A stretch of 64,000 bases of DNA from CAVVAL01 sp963742725 (GTDB taxonomy: Bacteria; Actinomycetota; Actinomycetes; Mycobacteriales; Cryptosporangiaceae). The stretch's first letter is position 1, and every line of letters starts with the position of its first letter. Where the stretch lies: contig CAVUMX010000003.1 in NCBI GenBank assembly GCA_963742725.1, positions 2,418,001 to 2,482,000 on the forward strand, written 5' to 3'. A model generated the notes under the pieces. It made no database searches, was not told where the DNA came from, and saw only the letters and a list, made by a program, of their open reading frames with translations. Both the position numbers and the translations under genes were made by a program. This document shows, piece after piece, positions 16,360-24,600 of the stretch.

Positions 16360-17112
16360 GTGGTTGACGGCCTGCGGCTGGCGTTGTCGCTGCTGACGGT
16401 CGCGCCGGTGCCGGCGGATACGGTCGACCGGCGTACCGGCGGGGCCGCCATGGTGTGGGCTCCTGCGGTGGGCGCCCTGCTCGGACTGGCCGCCGGAGGA
16501 TTCCTGCTCCTCGCCCACGCGGCCGGAGCGCCGGGACTGGTCGCGGGCACCGCCGCTGTGGCCCTGTTCGCCGCGCTGACCCGGGGCCTGCACCTCGACG
16601 GGCTCGCCGACACCGCCGACGGCCTCGGCAGTTACGGGGACGCCGAGCGCGCGCTCACGATCATGAAGAAGTCCGACATCGGACCGTTCGGCGTCATCGC
16701 GATCGTCCTGGCGCTGCTCGCGCAGGCGGCCGCGCTGGCCGATCTCGCCGCCGGATCCGCCGTCCTGGTGCTGACCGCTGTCGCGGTCGCCGCTGCCACG
16801 GGACGGCTCGCCGTGACCTGGGCCTGCTGCCGGGGCATCCCGCCGGCACGGCCCGAGGGGCTGGGCGCGCTCGTCAGCGGGACCGTACGGCCGCTCGCCG
16901 CGCTGGCGTGGACGGTCGCCCTCGCGGCCGTCGCGGTGCTCGCCACGCCGGACCGCCCGTGGCTCGGACCGCTCGCCGTCGTCGCCGCCGTCGCCAGCTC
17001 GATCGCGCTGACCAGGCACACCGTGCGGCGGTTCGGCGGCATCACCGGCGACGTACTCGGCGCGTGCGTCGAGATCGCGGTGACGATCTGCCTGGTGGTG
17101 CTGGTCCTGTGA
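16360..17112 (+). CDS. cobS: Adenosylcobinamide-GDP ribazoletransferase (cobalamin synthase)
   Basis: 250 aa. Integral membrane enzyme that joins adenosylcobinamide-GDP and alpha-ribazole, the last step of the nucleotide loop. Motifs: LHLDGLADTADGLGS (metal-binding Asp residues) and the C-terminal GGITGDVLGAC. About six to seven membrane helices. GTG 16360 gives the normal length and lies 39 nt after cobT. Confidence 0.93.
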   Translation: MVDGLRLALSLLTVAPVPADTVDRRTGGAAMVWAPAVGALLGLAAGGFLLLAHAAGAPGLVAGTAAVALFAALTRGLHLDGLADTADGLGSYGDAERALTIMKKSDIGPFGVIAIVLALLAQAAALADLAAGSAVLVLTAVAVAAATGRLAVTWACCRGIPPARPEGLGALVSGTVRPLAALAWTVALAAVAVLATPDRPWLGPLAVVAAVASSIALTRHTVRRFGGITGDVLGACVEIAVTICLVVLVL

Positions 17113-17192
17113 CGGCCGGCCGCGCCACGGCGCCGGTCGCTCGCAGGCGCCGCTCGGCCGCCCTCGCCGCTCTGCCGGCTGGTCGGGGTGGG

Positions 17193-17570
17193 CTACAGCT
17201 CCGTCGCGGAGTGGCGGTCGGTCCAGCTCCGGACCAGCTCACGCTGCTCCTCGGCGGCGCCGTCGGTCACGTCGAGCCGGTCGCCGTCGATCGTCAGCGA
17301 CGCGACCTGCTCCGGGTTGTGACTCAGCCAAGCCCGCACCGTGTGCACGACGTCATGGAGCGCCGGCACCACAGGCGCGAGGTCCACGACGAGCAGCCCA
17401 GGCCGCTCCACGACCGGTTCGCCGTCGATCGCGGCGGCATGCCGGCGTACGTCCTGCACGTCCAGCTCGCGTAGCCGGCGACCTAGTTGCTCGGTGCTGC
17501 GATCGAGCTCGTCGGCGCCCCCCGGCCCGAGCTCGATCACCACCTCCGCACGCGACGATCTCTCCAACAT
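17193..17570 (-). CDS. EACC1-like small protein (effector-associated constant component)
   Basis: 125 aa. An N-terminal variable half is followed by a C-terminal half with the pattern VVRTVxxWL..., TIDGDRLDVTDGAAEEQRELVRSW and a final RH, which fits the effector-associated constant component 1 family described in predicted actinobacterial conflict systems. Assignment is by remembered pattern and is moderate. Its usual partners (caspase-like or trypsin-like effector, NTPase) are not adjacent. The upstream gene on the same strand is the frameshifted membrane protein at 17784-18879. Confidence 0.5.
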   Translation of the reverse strand: MLERSSRAEVVIELGPGGADELDRSTEQLGRRLRELDVQDVRRHAAAIDGEPVVERPGLLVVDLAPVVPALHDVVHTVRAWLSHNPEQVASLTIDGDRLDVTDGAAEEQRELVRSWTDRHSATEL

Positions 17571-17722
17571 CTGAATCCCCCGTGATTAGCAAGTGCCACG
17601 TACCGAGACGGGATGCTAACGGCGCACGATCGTCGAGGTTGGCAGTTGGTCGAAAGTGTGACCCGCGTGACCTGCGCAGGTCGGCGTGTCCATCCAGGAC
17701 ACGACGGTCAACTCGTGGCCCC

Positions 17723-17760
17723 ACTTTGAGGGCGCCCTGCCGTCGGCGGCCCTCGAAAGT
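17723..17760 (-). terminator. Hairpin downstream of the frameshifted membrane gene
   Basis: 17723-17733 pairs with 17749-17760 over 11 bp with one bulge. It lies 24 nt beyond the stop at 17784. The right arm and flank (AAAGTCCGAAGGTCGGGG) repeat those of the hairpin at 6345-6393. Confidence 0.65.
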
Positions 17761-17783
17761 CCGAAGGTCGGGGATCTTGCCTG

Positions 17784-18879
17784 CTAGGTGCCCGTGCCTG
17801 GAGTCGGTGGGGCCGGCGACTCGGTGACCGGCGGCTTGGGCTCGTCGGTGACCGGCGGGGTCGACGGCGACTCGCTCGGCGTGGCTGGCGGCGTCGTCTG
17901 TGACGGGGTCGGCGACGGTGTGACGGGCACCTGCGACGGCGACACGCTCGGACTCGGCGTCACGCCGTCCGTGGGCGACGGCGTCGTGCGCGGGGTCGGC
18001 TCGCTCGCGTCCGAGCCTGGGTGGGTCAGGTCGCCGAGCGTCGAGCCCTGCCGGTCTCCCCCGCGCACGACCGAGGACAGCGACCCGCCCGCGGCGTACT
18101 CGAACACCGCGATCGAACCCAGTGTGACCACGAACACAGCGACGGCGGCAGCGGCCAGTTGCGGCCACGTCGGCCGGCGGAACCGGCTCGTGTCCCCGGC
18201 GCCGGCCGTGGCATCACCGTCACGCACACCGCTGTCGACAGCATCGCCGTCCACGCCGCCAGACCCGCCGGCATCGCCCGTCGCCTCGTCGCCCGTGGCT
18301 TCCGCGCCGGGCCGCGCCGTGCCCGTGGACTCCGCGCCGGACCGTGCCGTGCCCGTGGACTCCGCGCCGGACCGTGCCGTGCCCGTGGACTTCCGCGCCG
18401 GACCGCCCCGTGCCCGTGGGCTCCGCGCCGGGCTGCCCCGTGCCGGTCAGTTCCGCGCTCGCTGTCTGGGTGCCTGTGCGCTCCACGGGTTCGGTCTGAG
18501 CTGCGTCGGCGCTGGCCGGGGTGTTGCTCGCTGAGGCCTCGTCGGTCACGTCGAGGGTCACGGATCCGCCGCGACGGGTCGCCACCACGGCCAGGTCCGC
18601 GCCCGGGAACGTACGGAGAGCCGCGGTGGCCGGGACCGCCCGCTTGATCCGCTCGTTGGTACGGGTCAGCGAGTGCTGGTAGAGCGCGGTACTGATCGTC
18701 GCGATGATGCTGCCGACGCCGGCACCGATGACTGTGCCGGCGACGCCGAGGTACGACGCCGCGACCGCCGAGGAGATCGCGGCGAGAGCGCTCGCCAGGA
18801 TCTGGGTAGCGCTGAGGCCGAAGCGGCGCGGGGTCTCGTCGGGGCTGGAACGGTCGGGCGCTGGGTTGGAGTCGCTCAT
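17784..18879 (-). pseudogene. Membrane protein gene with +1 frameshift inside a 30-bp repeat
   Basis: The N-terminal frame (start ATG 18879, MSDSNPAPDRS) encodes two membrane segments (about 24-75, LGVAGTVIGAGVGSIIATIS) and a linker reaching repeats such as TGTGQPGAEPTGTGRSGAE. An extra T at 18391 then shifts the frame. In the next frame the same 10-residue repeat (STGTARSGAE) resumes, followed by a third membrane helix (LAAAAVAVFVVTLGSIAVFEYA) and a Pro/Thr/Ser-rich tail ending at 17784. Without the extra base it would be about 364 aa. This is either a real mutation, repeat-driven phase variation or an assembly error. Function unknown. Confidence 0.75.
18301..18451. repeat. 30-bp coding tandem repeat (five units) with a 1-bp insertion
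   Basis: Units 18301-18330, 18331-18360 and 18361-18390 are nearly identical. After one extra T (18391) two more units follow (18392-18421 and 18422-18451). Read on the minus strand, each unit encodes ten residues of the (S/P)TGT(A/G)RSGAE type. Confidence 0.85.
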
Positions 18880-18967
18880 AACTTTCGCGTCGTCGGGTGC
18901 AGGTGCTCACCAGGTTCATCGCCACGGGGCTCTGAATCGTTCCGGACTGTGAGCGACCCCACCCCGG

Positions 18968-20080
18968 TCACCGCACGGACGACGGCACGAACGGTGGCTT
19001 GACGACCTTCATCCGGGACCGGCGTCCGCGCACGTCGACCTCGACCTCGCTGCCCTCGCCCAGGTTGGCATCGGTCGCCAGGAGGGCGAGGCCGATCCCG
19101 ACGCGGCGGGTGGGCGAGAACGTGCCGCTGGTGACCTCGCCCACAGCGGCGCCATCGGCGTCGAGCACGGTCATGTGGGCGCGCGGGATGCCGCGGTCGA
19201 GCGATTCGAGCCCCCAGAGCTGGCGCTTCGGGCCGGACTCCTTCTCGGCCACCAACGCGTCCCGCCCCCAGAACGCCGGCTTCTTCCACCCGACCGCCCA
19301 GCCGGAGCGGGCCTGGACGGGGCTGATCTCCAGCGACAGGTCCTGGCCGTGCAGCGGGTAGCCCATCTCGGTGCGGAGGGTGTCGCGCGCGCCGAGCCCA
19401 GCCGGACGCCCGCCCAGCGGCTCGGCGGCGGCCAGCAGTGCGTCCCACAGCGCGGGAGTGGCGTCCCACGCGGGGAGAAGTTCGTAGCCGCGCTCGCCGG
19501 TGTACCCGGTGCGGCAGACCCGGACGGGCGTACCGTTCCAGTCGGCGTCCACAAAGGACATGTAGTCGTGCCCCGACGGCAGGCCCAGCGCGCCGAGCAG
19601 CTCGTCGGACTCGGGCCCCTGGACGGCGAGGACCCCGTACGCGGTGTGCTCGTCGGTGATTGTGACCCCCGCCGGAGCGGCGGCGACGAGCCTGCGCACG
19701 ACCTCGGCGGTGTTGGCGGCGTTGGGGACGAGGAACACCGTCTCGTCGTCGACGTAGTACGCGATGAGGTCGTCGACCACCCCGCCGGACGCGTCGTCGC
19801 AGCACAGCGTGTACTGCGCCTGACCAGGCCCGATGCGGTCGAGATCGTTGCTGAGCGTGGCGTTGACGAACGCCGCGGCGCCGGGGCCGCTCACGGTGGC
19901 CTTGCCCAGGTGCGAGACGTCGAAGATGCCGACGGCCTCCCGGACGGCGGCGTGTTCCTTGAGCACTCCGCCGCCGGATCCGGCGTACTCGATCGGCATC
20001 TCCCAGCCGCCGAAGTCGGCGAGCTTGGCGCCGAGATCGGCGTGGCGGTCGTGCAGCGGCGAGCGACGAAGATCGGTCAT
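18968..20080 (-). CDS. gcvT: Aminomethyltransferase, glycine cleavage T protein
   Basis: 370 aa. T protein of the glycine cleavage system; transfers the methylene group to tetrahydrofolate. Motifs: SPLHDRHADLGAKLADFGGWEMPIEY, the catalytic Asp region VVDDLIAYY, RTGYTGERGYEL and the C-terminal beta-barrel with VGEVTSGTFSPTRR. ATG 20080 is chosen; the longer open frame upstream runs backwards through pepA and is not coding. gcvH and gcvP are not adjacent. Position matches Rv2211c. Confidence 0.95.
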   Translation of the reverse strand: MTDLRRSPLHDRHADLGAKLADFGGWEMPIEYAGSGGGVLKEHAAVREAVGIFDVSHLGKATVSGPGAAAFVNATLSNDLDRIGPGQAQYTLCCDDASGGVVDDLIAYYVDDETVFLVPNAANTAEVVRRLVAAAPAGVTITDEHTAYGVLAVQGPESDELLGALGLPSGHDYMSFVDADWNGTPVRVCRTGYTGERGYELLPAWDATPALWDALLAAAEPLGGRPAGLGARDTLRTEMGYPLHGQDLSLEISPVQARSGWAVGWKKPAFWGRDALVAEKESGPKRQLWGLESLDRGIPRAHMTVLDADGAAVGEVTSGTFSPTRRVGIGLALLATDANLGEGSEVEVDVRGRRSRMKVVKPPFVPSSVR

Positions 20081-20119
20081 GACCCGCAACTTACCGCCGA
20101 GGCCGGAACCTCCCGCCCG

Positions 20120-20147
20120 GTATCCACATCGAGTTCCGTTATCCACA
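20120..20147. promoter_or_regulatory. Pair of DnaA-box-like 9-mers between gcvT and pepA
   Basis: GTATCCACA (20120-20128) and TTATCCACA (20139-20147, exact consensus) lie in the same orientation 19 bp apart, in the divergent gcvT/pepA promoter region. A similar pair is at 29277-29303. Confidence 0.45.
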
Positions 20148-20237
20148 GACCGCACAGGTCCCATCCCGCTTGTCGGGATCCACCCCGTAGCATCCGCAAG
20201 CGAGACCGACTGATCACCGACGATCCAGGAGTAGCGC

Positions 20238-21740
20238 GTGACGACCCTGACCCTCTCGGCCACCCCGACCGCCGAGCTTGCCGTCGACGCGGTCGTCGTC
20301 GGTGTCCACAGCGGCGAGAACGGCCTTGAGCTGGGTGCGGGCACGGCGGCCGTCGACTCGGCCCTGGGCGGCTCGCTGGCCGAGGTGCTGACCCGGCTGG
20401 GCGCCACCGGCAAGGCCGGCGAGGTGACGAAGCTCGCCACGCTGGGCGCGACGACCGCGCCCGTGATCGCCGCCGTGGGGCTCGGCAAGCCGGAGAAGGC
20501 GGGCGACGCGGAGAGCATCCGCCGGTCGACCGGCGCGGCGATCAGGGCACTCGCCGGCACGGGCAAGGTCGGCGTGGCACTGGCCGCCGATGGCGCCGCG
20601 CTGCGCGGTGCGGCCGAGGGCGCGCTGCTGGGCGCGTACGACTTCGTGGCGTACAAGTCGTCGAAGGCGCCCACGTACAAGGAGCCGGTGAAGGCGGTCA
20701 CGCTGGTCGTGCCGGACGCCGGGGACAAGGCCGCGAAGGCCGAGGTCAAGCGGGCCGCGGCCGTCGCCGGTGCGGTGGCGCTCGCCCGCGACTGGATCAA
20801 CACCCCGCCGAACTACCTGCGCCCGCCGCATTTCGCGGACGCCGCCGAGGCCGCCGCGTCGAAGGCCGGCCTCGATGTCGAGGTGCTCGACGACAAGGCG
20901 CTGCGCAAGGGCGGGTACGGCGGCATCCTGGCCGTGGGCGGTGGTTCCGAGGCGGGGCCGCGGCTCGTGCGGATCAGCTGGTCGCCGTCCGGCGCGAAGA
21001 AGCATGTCGCCCTGGTGGGCAAGGGCATCACGTTCGACACGGGCGGCATCTCGATCAAGCCGGCCGCGGGCATGCACGAGATGAAGAGCGACATGGCGGG
21101 TGCCGCGAGCGTGGTGGCCGTCATGACGGCGCTCGCCGCACTGAAGCCGAAGGTCAAGGTCACGGCGTACGTGCCGATGGCGGAGAACATGCCGAGCGGC
21201 AGCGCGTACCGGCCCGGCGACGTCGTGACGATGTACGGCGGCAAGAAGGTCGAGGTCCTGAACACGGACGCCGAGGGCCGCATGGTGCTCGGTGACGCGA
21301 TCGCGCGCGCCTGCGAGGAGTCGCCCGACTACCTGTTCGAGACGTCGACGCTGACGGGCGGGCAGGTCGTGGCGCTCGGGCACGGCGTGTCGGGCGTCAT
21401 GGGGTCGGCGGACACGACCGCGCGGGTGAAGTCGGCGGGTGAGCGGTCCGGTGAGGCGATGTGGCCGATGCCGCTGCCGGAGGAGATCCGGACGGGCATG
21501 GACTCGGCGATCGCCGACCTGTCGCAGATCAACGCCGGGTTCGACCGCAGCGGGCACATGCTCCAGGGCGGAACGTTCCTGGCGGAGTTCGTCGCGGACG
21601 GTGTCGAGTGGGCGCACATCGACATCGCCGGACCGTCGTTCAACAGCGGGACGCCGCACGGCCACACGCCGAAGGGCGGCACGGGCGTACCGGTGCGGAC
21701 GCTCATCGAGCTGATCGAGGACGTCGCGGCGAACGGCTGA
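20238..21740 (+). CDS. pepA: Leucyl aminopeptidase (M17, PepA)
   Basis: 500 aa. Di-metal cytosolic aminopeptidase. The catalytic half carries VGKGITFDTGGISIK (metal-binding Lys and Asp), MKSDMAGAA, and the signature NTDAEGRMVLGDAI with metal ligands and catalytic Arg. The N-terminal macro-like domain is about residues 1-165. Start GTG 20238 follows GGAG. Counterpart of Rv2213. It works in peptide turnover. Confidence 0.95.
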   Translation: MTTLTLSATPTAELAVDAVVVGVHSGENGLELGAGTAAVDSALGGSLAEVLTRLGATGKAGEVTKLATLGATTAPVIAAVGLGKPEKAGDAESIRRSTGAAIRALAGTGKVGVALAADGAALRGAAEGALLGAYDFVAYKSSKAPTYKEPVKAVTLVVPDAGDKAAKAEVKRAAAVAGAVALARDWINTPPNYLRPPHFADAAEAAASKAGLDVEVLDDKALRKGGYGGILAVGGGSEAGPRLVRISWSPSGAKKHVALVGKGITFDTGGISIKPAAGMHEMKSDMAGAASVVAVMTALAALKPKVKVTAYVPMAENMPSGSAYRPGDVVTMYGGKKVEVLNTDAEGRMVLGDAIARACEESPDYLFETSTLTGGQVVALGHGVSGVMGSADTTARVKSAGERSGEAMWPMPLPEEIRTGMDSAIADLSQINAGFDRSGHMLQGGTFLAEFVADGVEWAHIDIAGPSFNSGTPHGHTPKGGTGVPVRTLIELIEDVAANG

Positions 21741-21773
21741 AATGCCGTTGCCCGGCCTGGCTAGGGTCGGGGC

Positions 21774-22391
21774 GTGGATGAGATCACGTCGGTGGACGAA
21801 CTCCGGGCGTTGCTGGGTGAGCCGAAGCCGGCGGCGGTGGCCAAGGACCGGGCGCGGCTGCACCAGTTCGACAGGGACTGGTTGGCCGCGTCGCCGTTCT
21901 GTCTGGTCGCGACGTCCGGCGCGGACGGGACGTGTGACGTGTCGCCGAAGGGCGATCCGCCCGGGTTCACGCGGGTGCTGGACGACGCGACGATCGCGGT
22001 CCCGGAGCGTCCGGGTAATCGCCGGGCGGACGGGTTCCACAACATTCTCGCGAACCCGCACGTCGGGCTGATCTATTTCCTGCCCGGGCGGGGAGACACG
22101 CTGCGGATCAACGGGCGGGCGCGGCTCGTGCGGGACGCGCCGTTCTTCGACGACATGGTCGTGAAGGGGCACCGTCCGCAGTTGGTGATCGTCGTGGAGA
22201 TCGAGCAGATCTTCCATCACTGCTCGAAGGCGTTCCTGCGCTCGGATCTGTGGAAGCCGGAGACGTGGACCCCGGAGGCGGTGCCGCGCCGCGCGGTCAT
22301 CGCCCAGGCCATGGAGCGCAAGAACGAGACGATCGAACAGCTCGACGCCTACTACGGCGCGGAGTACGAGGCAAGCATCTACAAGGGGTAG
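21774..22391 (+). CDS. Pyridoxamine 5'-phosphate oxidase-family flavoprotein (MSMEG_1061-like)
   Basis: 205 aa. Split-barrel FMN-binding fold: LVATSGADGTCDVSPKGDPPGF, VPERPGNRRADGFHNILANPHVGLIYFLPG and INGRARLVRDA are the hallmark stretches of this PPOX subgroup. The C-terminal region (LWKPETWTPEAVPRRAVIAQA) is typical too. Start GTG 21774, 33 nt after pepA. The reaction is unknown; the family often performs flavin- or F420-linked reductions. Confidence 0.85.
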   Translation: MDEITSVDELRALLGEPKPAAVAKDRARLHQFDRDWLAASPFCLVATSGADGTCDVSPKGDPPGFTRVLDDATIAVPERPGNRRADGFHNILANPHVGLIYFLPGRGDTLRINGRARLVRDAPFFDDMVVKGHRPQLVIVVEIEQIFHHCSKAFLRSDLWKPETWTPEAVPRRAVIAQAMERKNETIEQLDAYYGAEYEASIYKG

Positions 22392-22482
22392 GCAACGGCA
22401 GCCGACGACCACATCAGCAGGAGACCGTCAGCTAGCCCGCGCCCACCATAACGAAACCAAAGCATTTAATCTCTAACGTGGA

Positions 22483-22578
22483 GCCCGCTGAGGTGCCTCG
22501 ATCGCAAGGTGGAGGAGCCGAGCAGGGCTAAAGCCCGCGAGGCGACGACAACGCAGCGAGCGTGGTGCCTCAGCGGGC
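22483..22578. other. Structured intergenic element of unknown type
   Basis: The outer 11-bp perfect stem (22483-22493 with 22568-22578) extends by four more pairs with wobbles. Inside, GCCTCG (22495-22500) pairs with CGAGGC (22538-22543), enclosing a GGGC-TAAA-GCCC hairpin (22525-22536). An A/T-rich stretch (22449-22476), unusual for this genome, precedes it on the plus strand. Its right arm overlaps the last codons of the minus-strand gene at 22570. It could be a terminator, a small RNA or a mobile-element remnant. Confidence 0.5.
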
Positions 22579-22884
22579 CGAATTCCTACGAGTCCATTCG
22601 CGCATGCGGGCGGGGTAGCCGGTGGCGGCGACGTCGTAGACGGGGATGGCGAGTTTCTGGCCGAGTTTGCGCGCCTGGTCGGGGCCGTCGATGCGGCGCC
22701 GGGTCCATTCGCCGTCGTGGGCGACGAGGACGACGGTCATAGCGGTGACGGTGGTCTGGGGTTCGACGTAGGCCTCGACGCCGCGGCGGCTCTTGGCGAA
22801 CTGTTCGAGGTGTGTGTAGTCGGCGGCATCGGCGCCGCGGAGTGTTCCGGGGCGGTCTGGTTTGTTGCGGCGGAACAAGCGCAC
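22570..22884 (-). CDS. Conserved-type small protein, unknown function
   Basis: 104 aa, starting with a basic MRLFRRNKPDRPG, then a compact alpha/beta region (TTVTAMTVVLVAHDGEWTRRRI, IPVYDVAATGYPARMREW). No catalytic motif recognised. GTG 22884 has AGGAGG 8 nt upstream, so it is a convincing gene. It is divergent from lpdA across 258 bp in which I see no other feature. Confidence 0.75.
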   Translation of the reverse strand: MRLFRRNKPDRPGTLRGADAADYTHLEQFAKSRRGVEAYVEPQTTVTAMTVVLVAHDGEWTRRRIDGPDQARKLGQKLAIPVYDVAATGYPARMREWTRRNSAR

Positions 22885-23142
22885 GGTCGTACCTCCTGGG
22901 CGCTCAGTCTATCGAGGGGCGGCCACTGGTTTGGTGGGTGTGGACAAGTCGGGTGGTCGGCGGGCGGGTTGATCGGGGCGGTTGTGGCGCTGACGTGCTG
23001 GTGGACGTGGCGGGCGGCCCGTTTCGTGGGTACTGGCGAGTAACCAGGTAGACGTGTTCCAGCACACCCCACCCACGTCGCCGGGTCGGGTTGTGGAGTG
23101 GAAAGATGAGAACACTGCCGGACAGAGACGTCAGGAGAACCC

Positions 23143-24522
23143 GTGACCGACCAGAATGCCGCGTACGACCTCGTCATCCTCGGGGGTGGCAGCGGCGGCT
23201 ACGCGTGTGCGCTCCGGGCGGCGGAGCTTGGGCTGGCCGTCGCGTTGATCGAGAAGGACAAGCTCGGCGGAACGTGCCTGCACCAGGGCTGCATCCCGAC
23301 GAAGGCGCTGCTGCACGCAGGCGAGGTTGCCGACTCGGCGCGCGAGAGCGAGCAGTTCGGCGTGAAGGCCGAGTTCGTCGGCATCGACATGGCGGCGGTG
23401 AACACCTACAAGGACGGCGTGACCGCGCGCCTCTACAAGGGCCTGCAGGGCCTGGTGAAGAGCCGCAAGATCACTTACGTCGAGGGCGCGGGCAAGCTGG
23501 TGTCCCCCACGGCGGTCGAGGTGAACGGCCAGCGGTACGAGGGCCGGCACGTCGTGCTGGCGACCGGTTCTGTGCCGAAGTCGCTGCCGGGTCTGGAGAT
23601 CGACGGCAAGCGGGTCATCACGAGCGACGAGGCGCTGCGTCTGGAGCACGTGCCGAGTTCGGTGGTGATCCTGGGCGGCGGCGTGATCGGCGTGGAGTTC
23701 GCCAGCGTCTGGAAGTCGTTCGGCGCGGACGTGACGGTCGTCGAGGCGCTGCCGCACCTGGTGCCGCTCGAGGAGGAGTCGTCCTCGAAGCTGCTGGAGC
23801 GCGCGTTCCGCCGCCGCAAGATCAACTTTCACGTGGGCGTCCGGTTCGCGGGTGTGGAGCACACCGAGAACGGCGTGAAGGTGAAGCTGGAGGACGGCAA
23901 GGAGATCGAGGCCGAGCTGCTGCTCGTCGCGGTCGGCCGCGGTCCGGTGTCGGAAGGGCTGGGTTACGAGGAGCAGGGCGTCCAGCTGGACCGCGGTTTC
24001 GTGGTGGTGGACGAGTACTGCCGCACGAACGTGCCGACGATCTCGGCGGTCGGTGACCTCATCCCGACCCTGCAGCTCGCGCACGTCGGCTTCGGCGAGG
24101 GCATCCTCGTGGCCGAGCGCGTCGCGGGCCTCGACGTGGTGCCGATCGACTACATCGGTGTGCCGCGCATCACCTACTCGGACCCGGAGGTCGCCTCCGT
24201 CGGCTACACGAGCGAGCAGGCGAAGGAGAAGGGCCTCGAGATCGAGGAGCTGACCTACGACCTCGCCGGCAACGGCAAGAGCACGATCCTGAAGACGTCG
24301 GGCGCGGTGAAGCTGATCCGGGCCAAGAACGGCCCGGTGCTCGGCGTCCACATGGTCGGCAGCCGGGTCGGCGAACTCCTCGCCGAGGCCCAGCTCATCT
24401 ACAACTGGGAGGCGTTCCCCGAGGAGGTCGCCCAGTTGATCCACCCGCACCCGAGCCAGTCCGAGGCGATGGGCGAGGCGCACCTCGCGCTCGCCGGCAA
24501 GCCGCTGCACGCGCACAGCTGA
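23143..24522 (+). CDS. lpdA: Dihydrolipoyl dehydrogenase (E3)
   Basis: 459 aa. Flavoprotein that reoxidises dihydrolipoyl groups of 2-oxoacid dehydrogenase complexes. FAD-binding GGGSGGYACALRAAELG, redox disulfide Cys45/Cys50 in GGTCLHQGCIPTK, NAD-binding GGGVIGVEFASVW, FAD-binding SAVGDL, and the C-terminal active-site His in HPHPSQSE are all present. Start GTG 23143 follows AGGAG. The E2 gene is 78 nt downstream, in the same transcript. Confidence 0.97.
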   Translation: MTDQNAAYDLVILGGGSGGYACALRAAELGLAVALIEKDKLGGTCLHQGCIPTKALLHAGEVADSARESEQFGVKAEFVGIDMAAVNTYKDGVTARLYKGLQGLVKSRKITYVEGAGKLVSPTAVEVNGQRYEGRHVVLATGSVPKSLPGLEIDGKRVITSDEALRLEHVPSSVVILGGGVIGVEFASVWKSFGADVTVVEALPHLVPLEEESSSKLLERAFRRRKINFHVGVRFAGVEHTENGVKVKLEDGKEIEAELLLVAVGRGPVSEGLGYEEQGVQLDRGFVVVDEYCRTNVPTISAVGDLIPTLQLAHVGFGEGILVAERVAGLDVVPIDYIGVPRITYSDPEVASVGYTSEQAKEKGLEIEELTYDLAGNGKSTILKTSGAVKLIRAKNGPVLGVHMVGSRVGELLAEAQLIYNWEAFPEEVAQLIHPHPSQSEAMGEAHLALAGKPLHAHS

Positions 24523-24600
24523 TCCCGACCACCCGACATAGCTAGTACCGCTCGCGGGCACCTCCCCAGAGCGTTCCTGACCCAAGGAGTCGCACAGAAA

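Noticed and set aside
20081..20237. Glycine riboswitch before gcvT
   Set aside because: The leader has no paired aptamer-like GGAGAG motifs and is too short for the tandem aptamer.
18968..20803. 611-codon version of gcvT
   Set aside because: The first 240 codons run antisense into pepA; the T-protein homology begins exactly at ATG 20080.
20214..22412. Long minus-strand frame opposite pepA and the PPOX gene
   Set aside because: Same reason: antisense shadow with biased composition, while the plus strand has clear enzyme motifs.
22483..22578. Possible tRNA or riboswitch
   Set aside because: No cloverleaf with TPsiC-like arm and no match to cobalamin, glycine or SAM motifs that I can see; listed only as a structured element.
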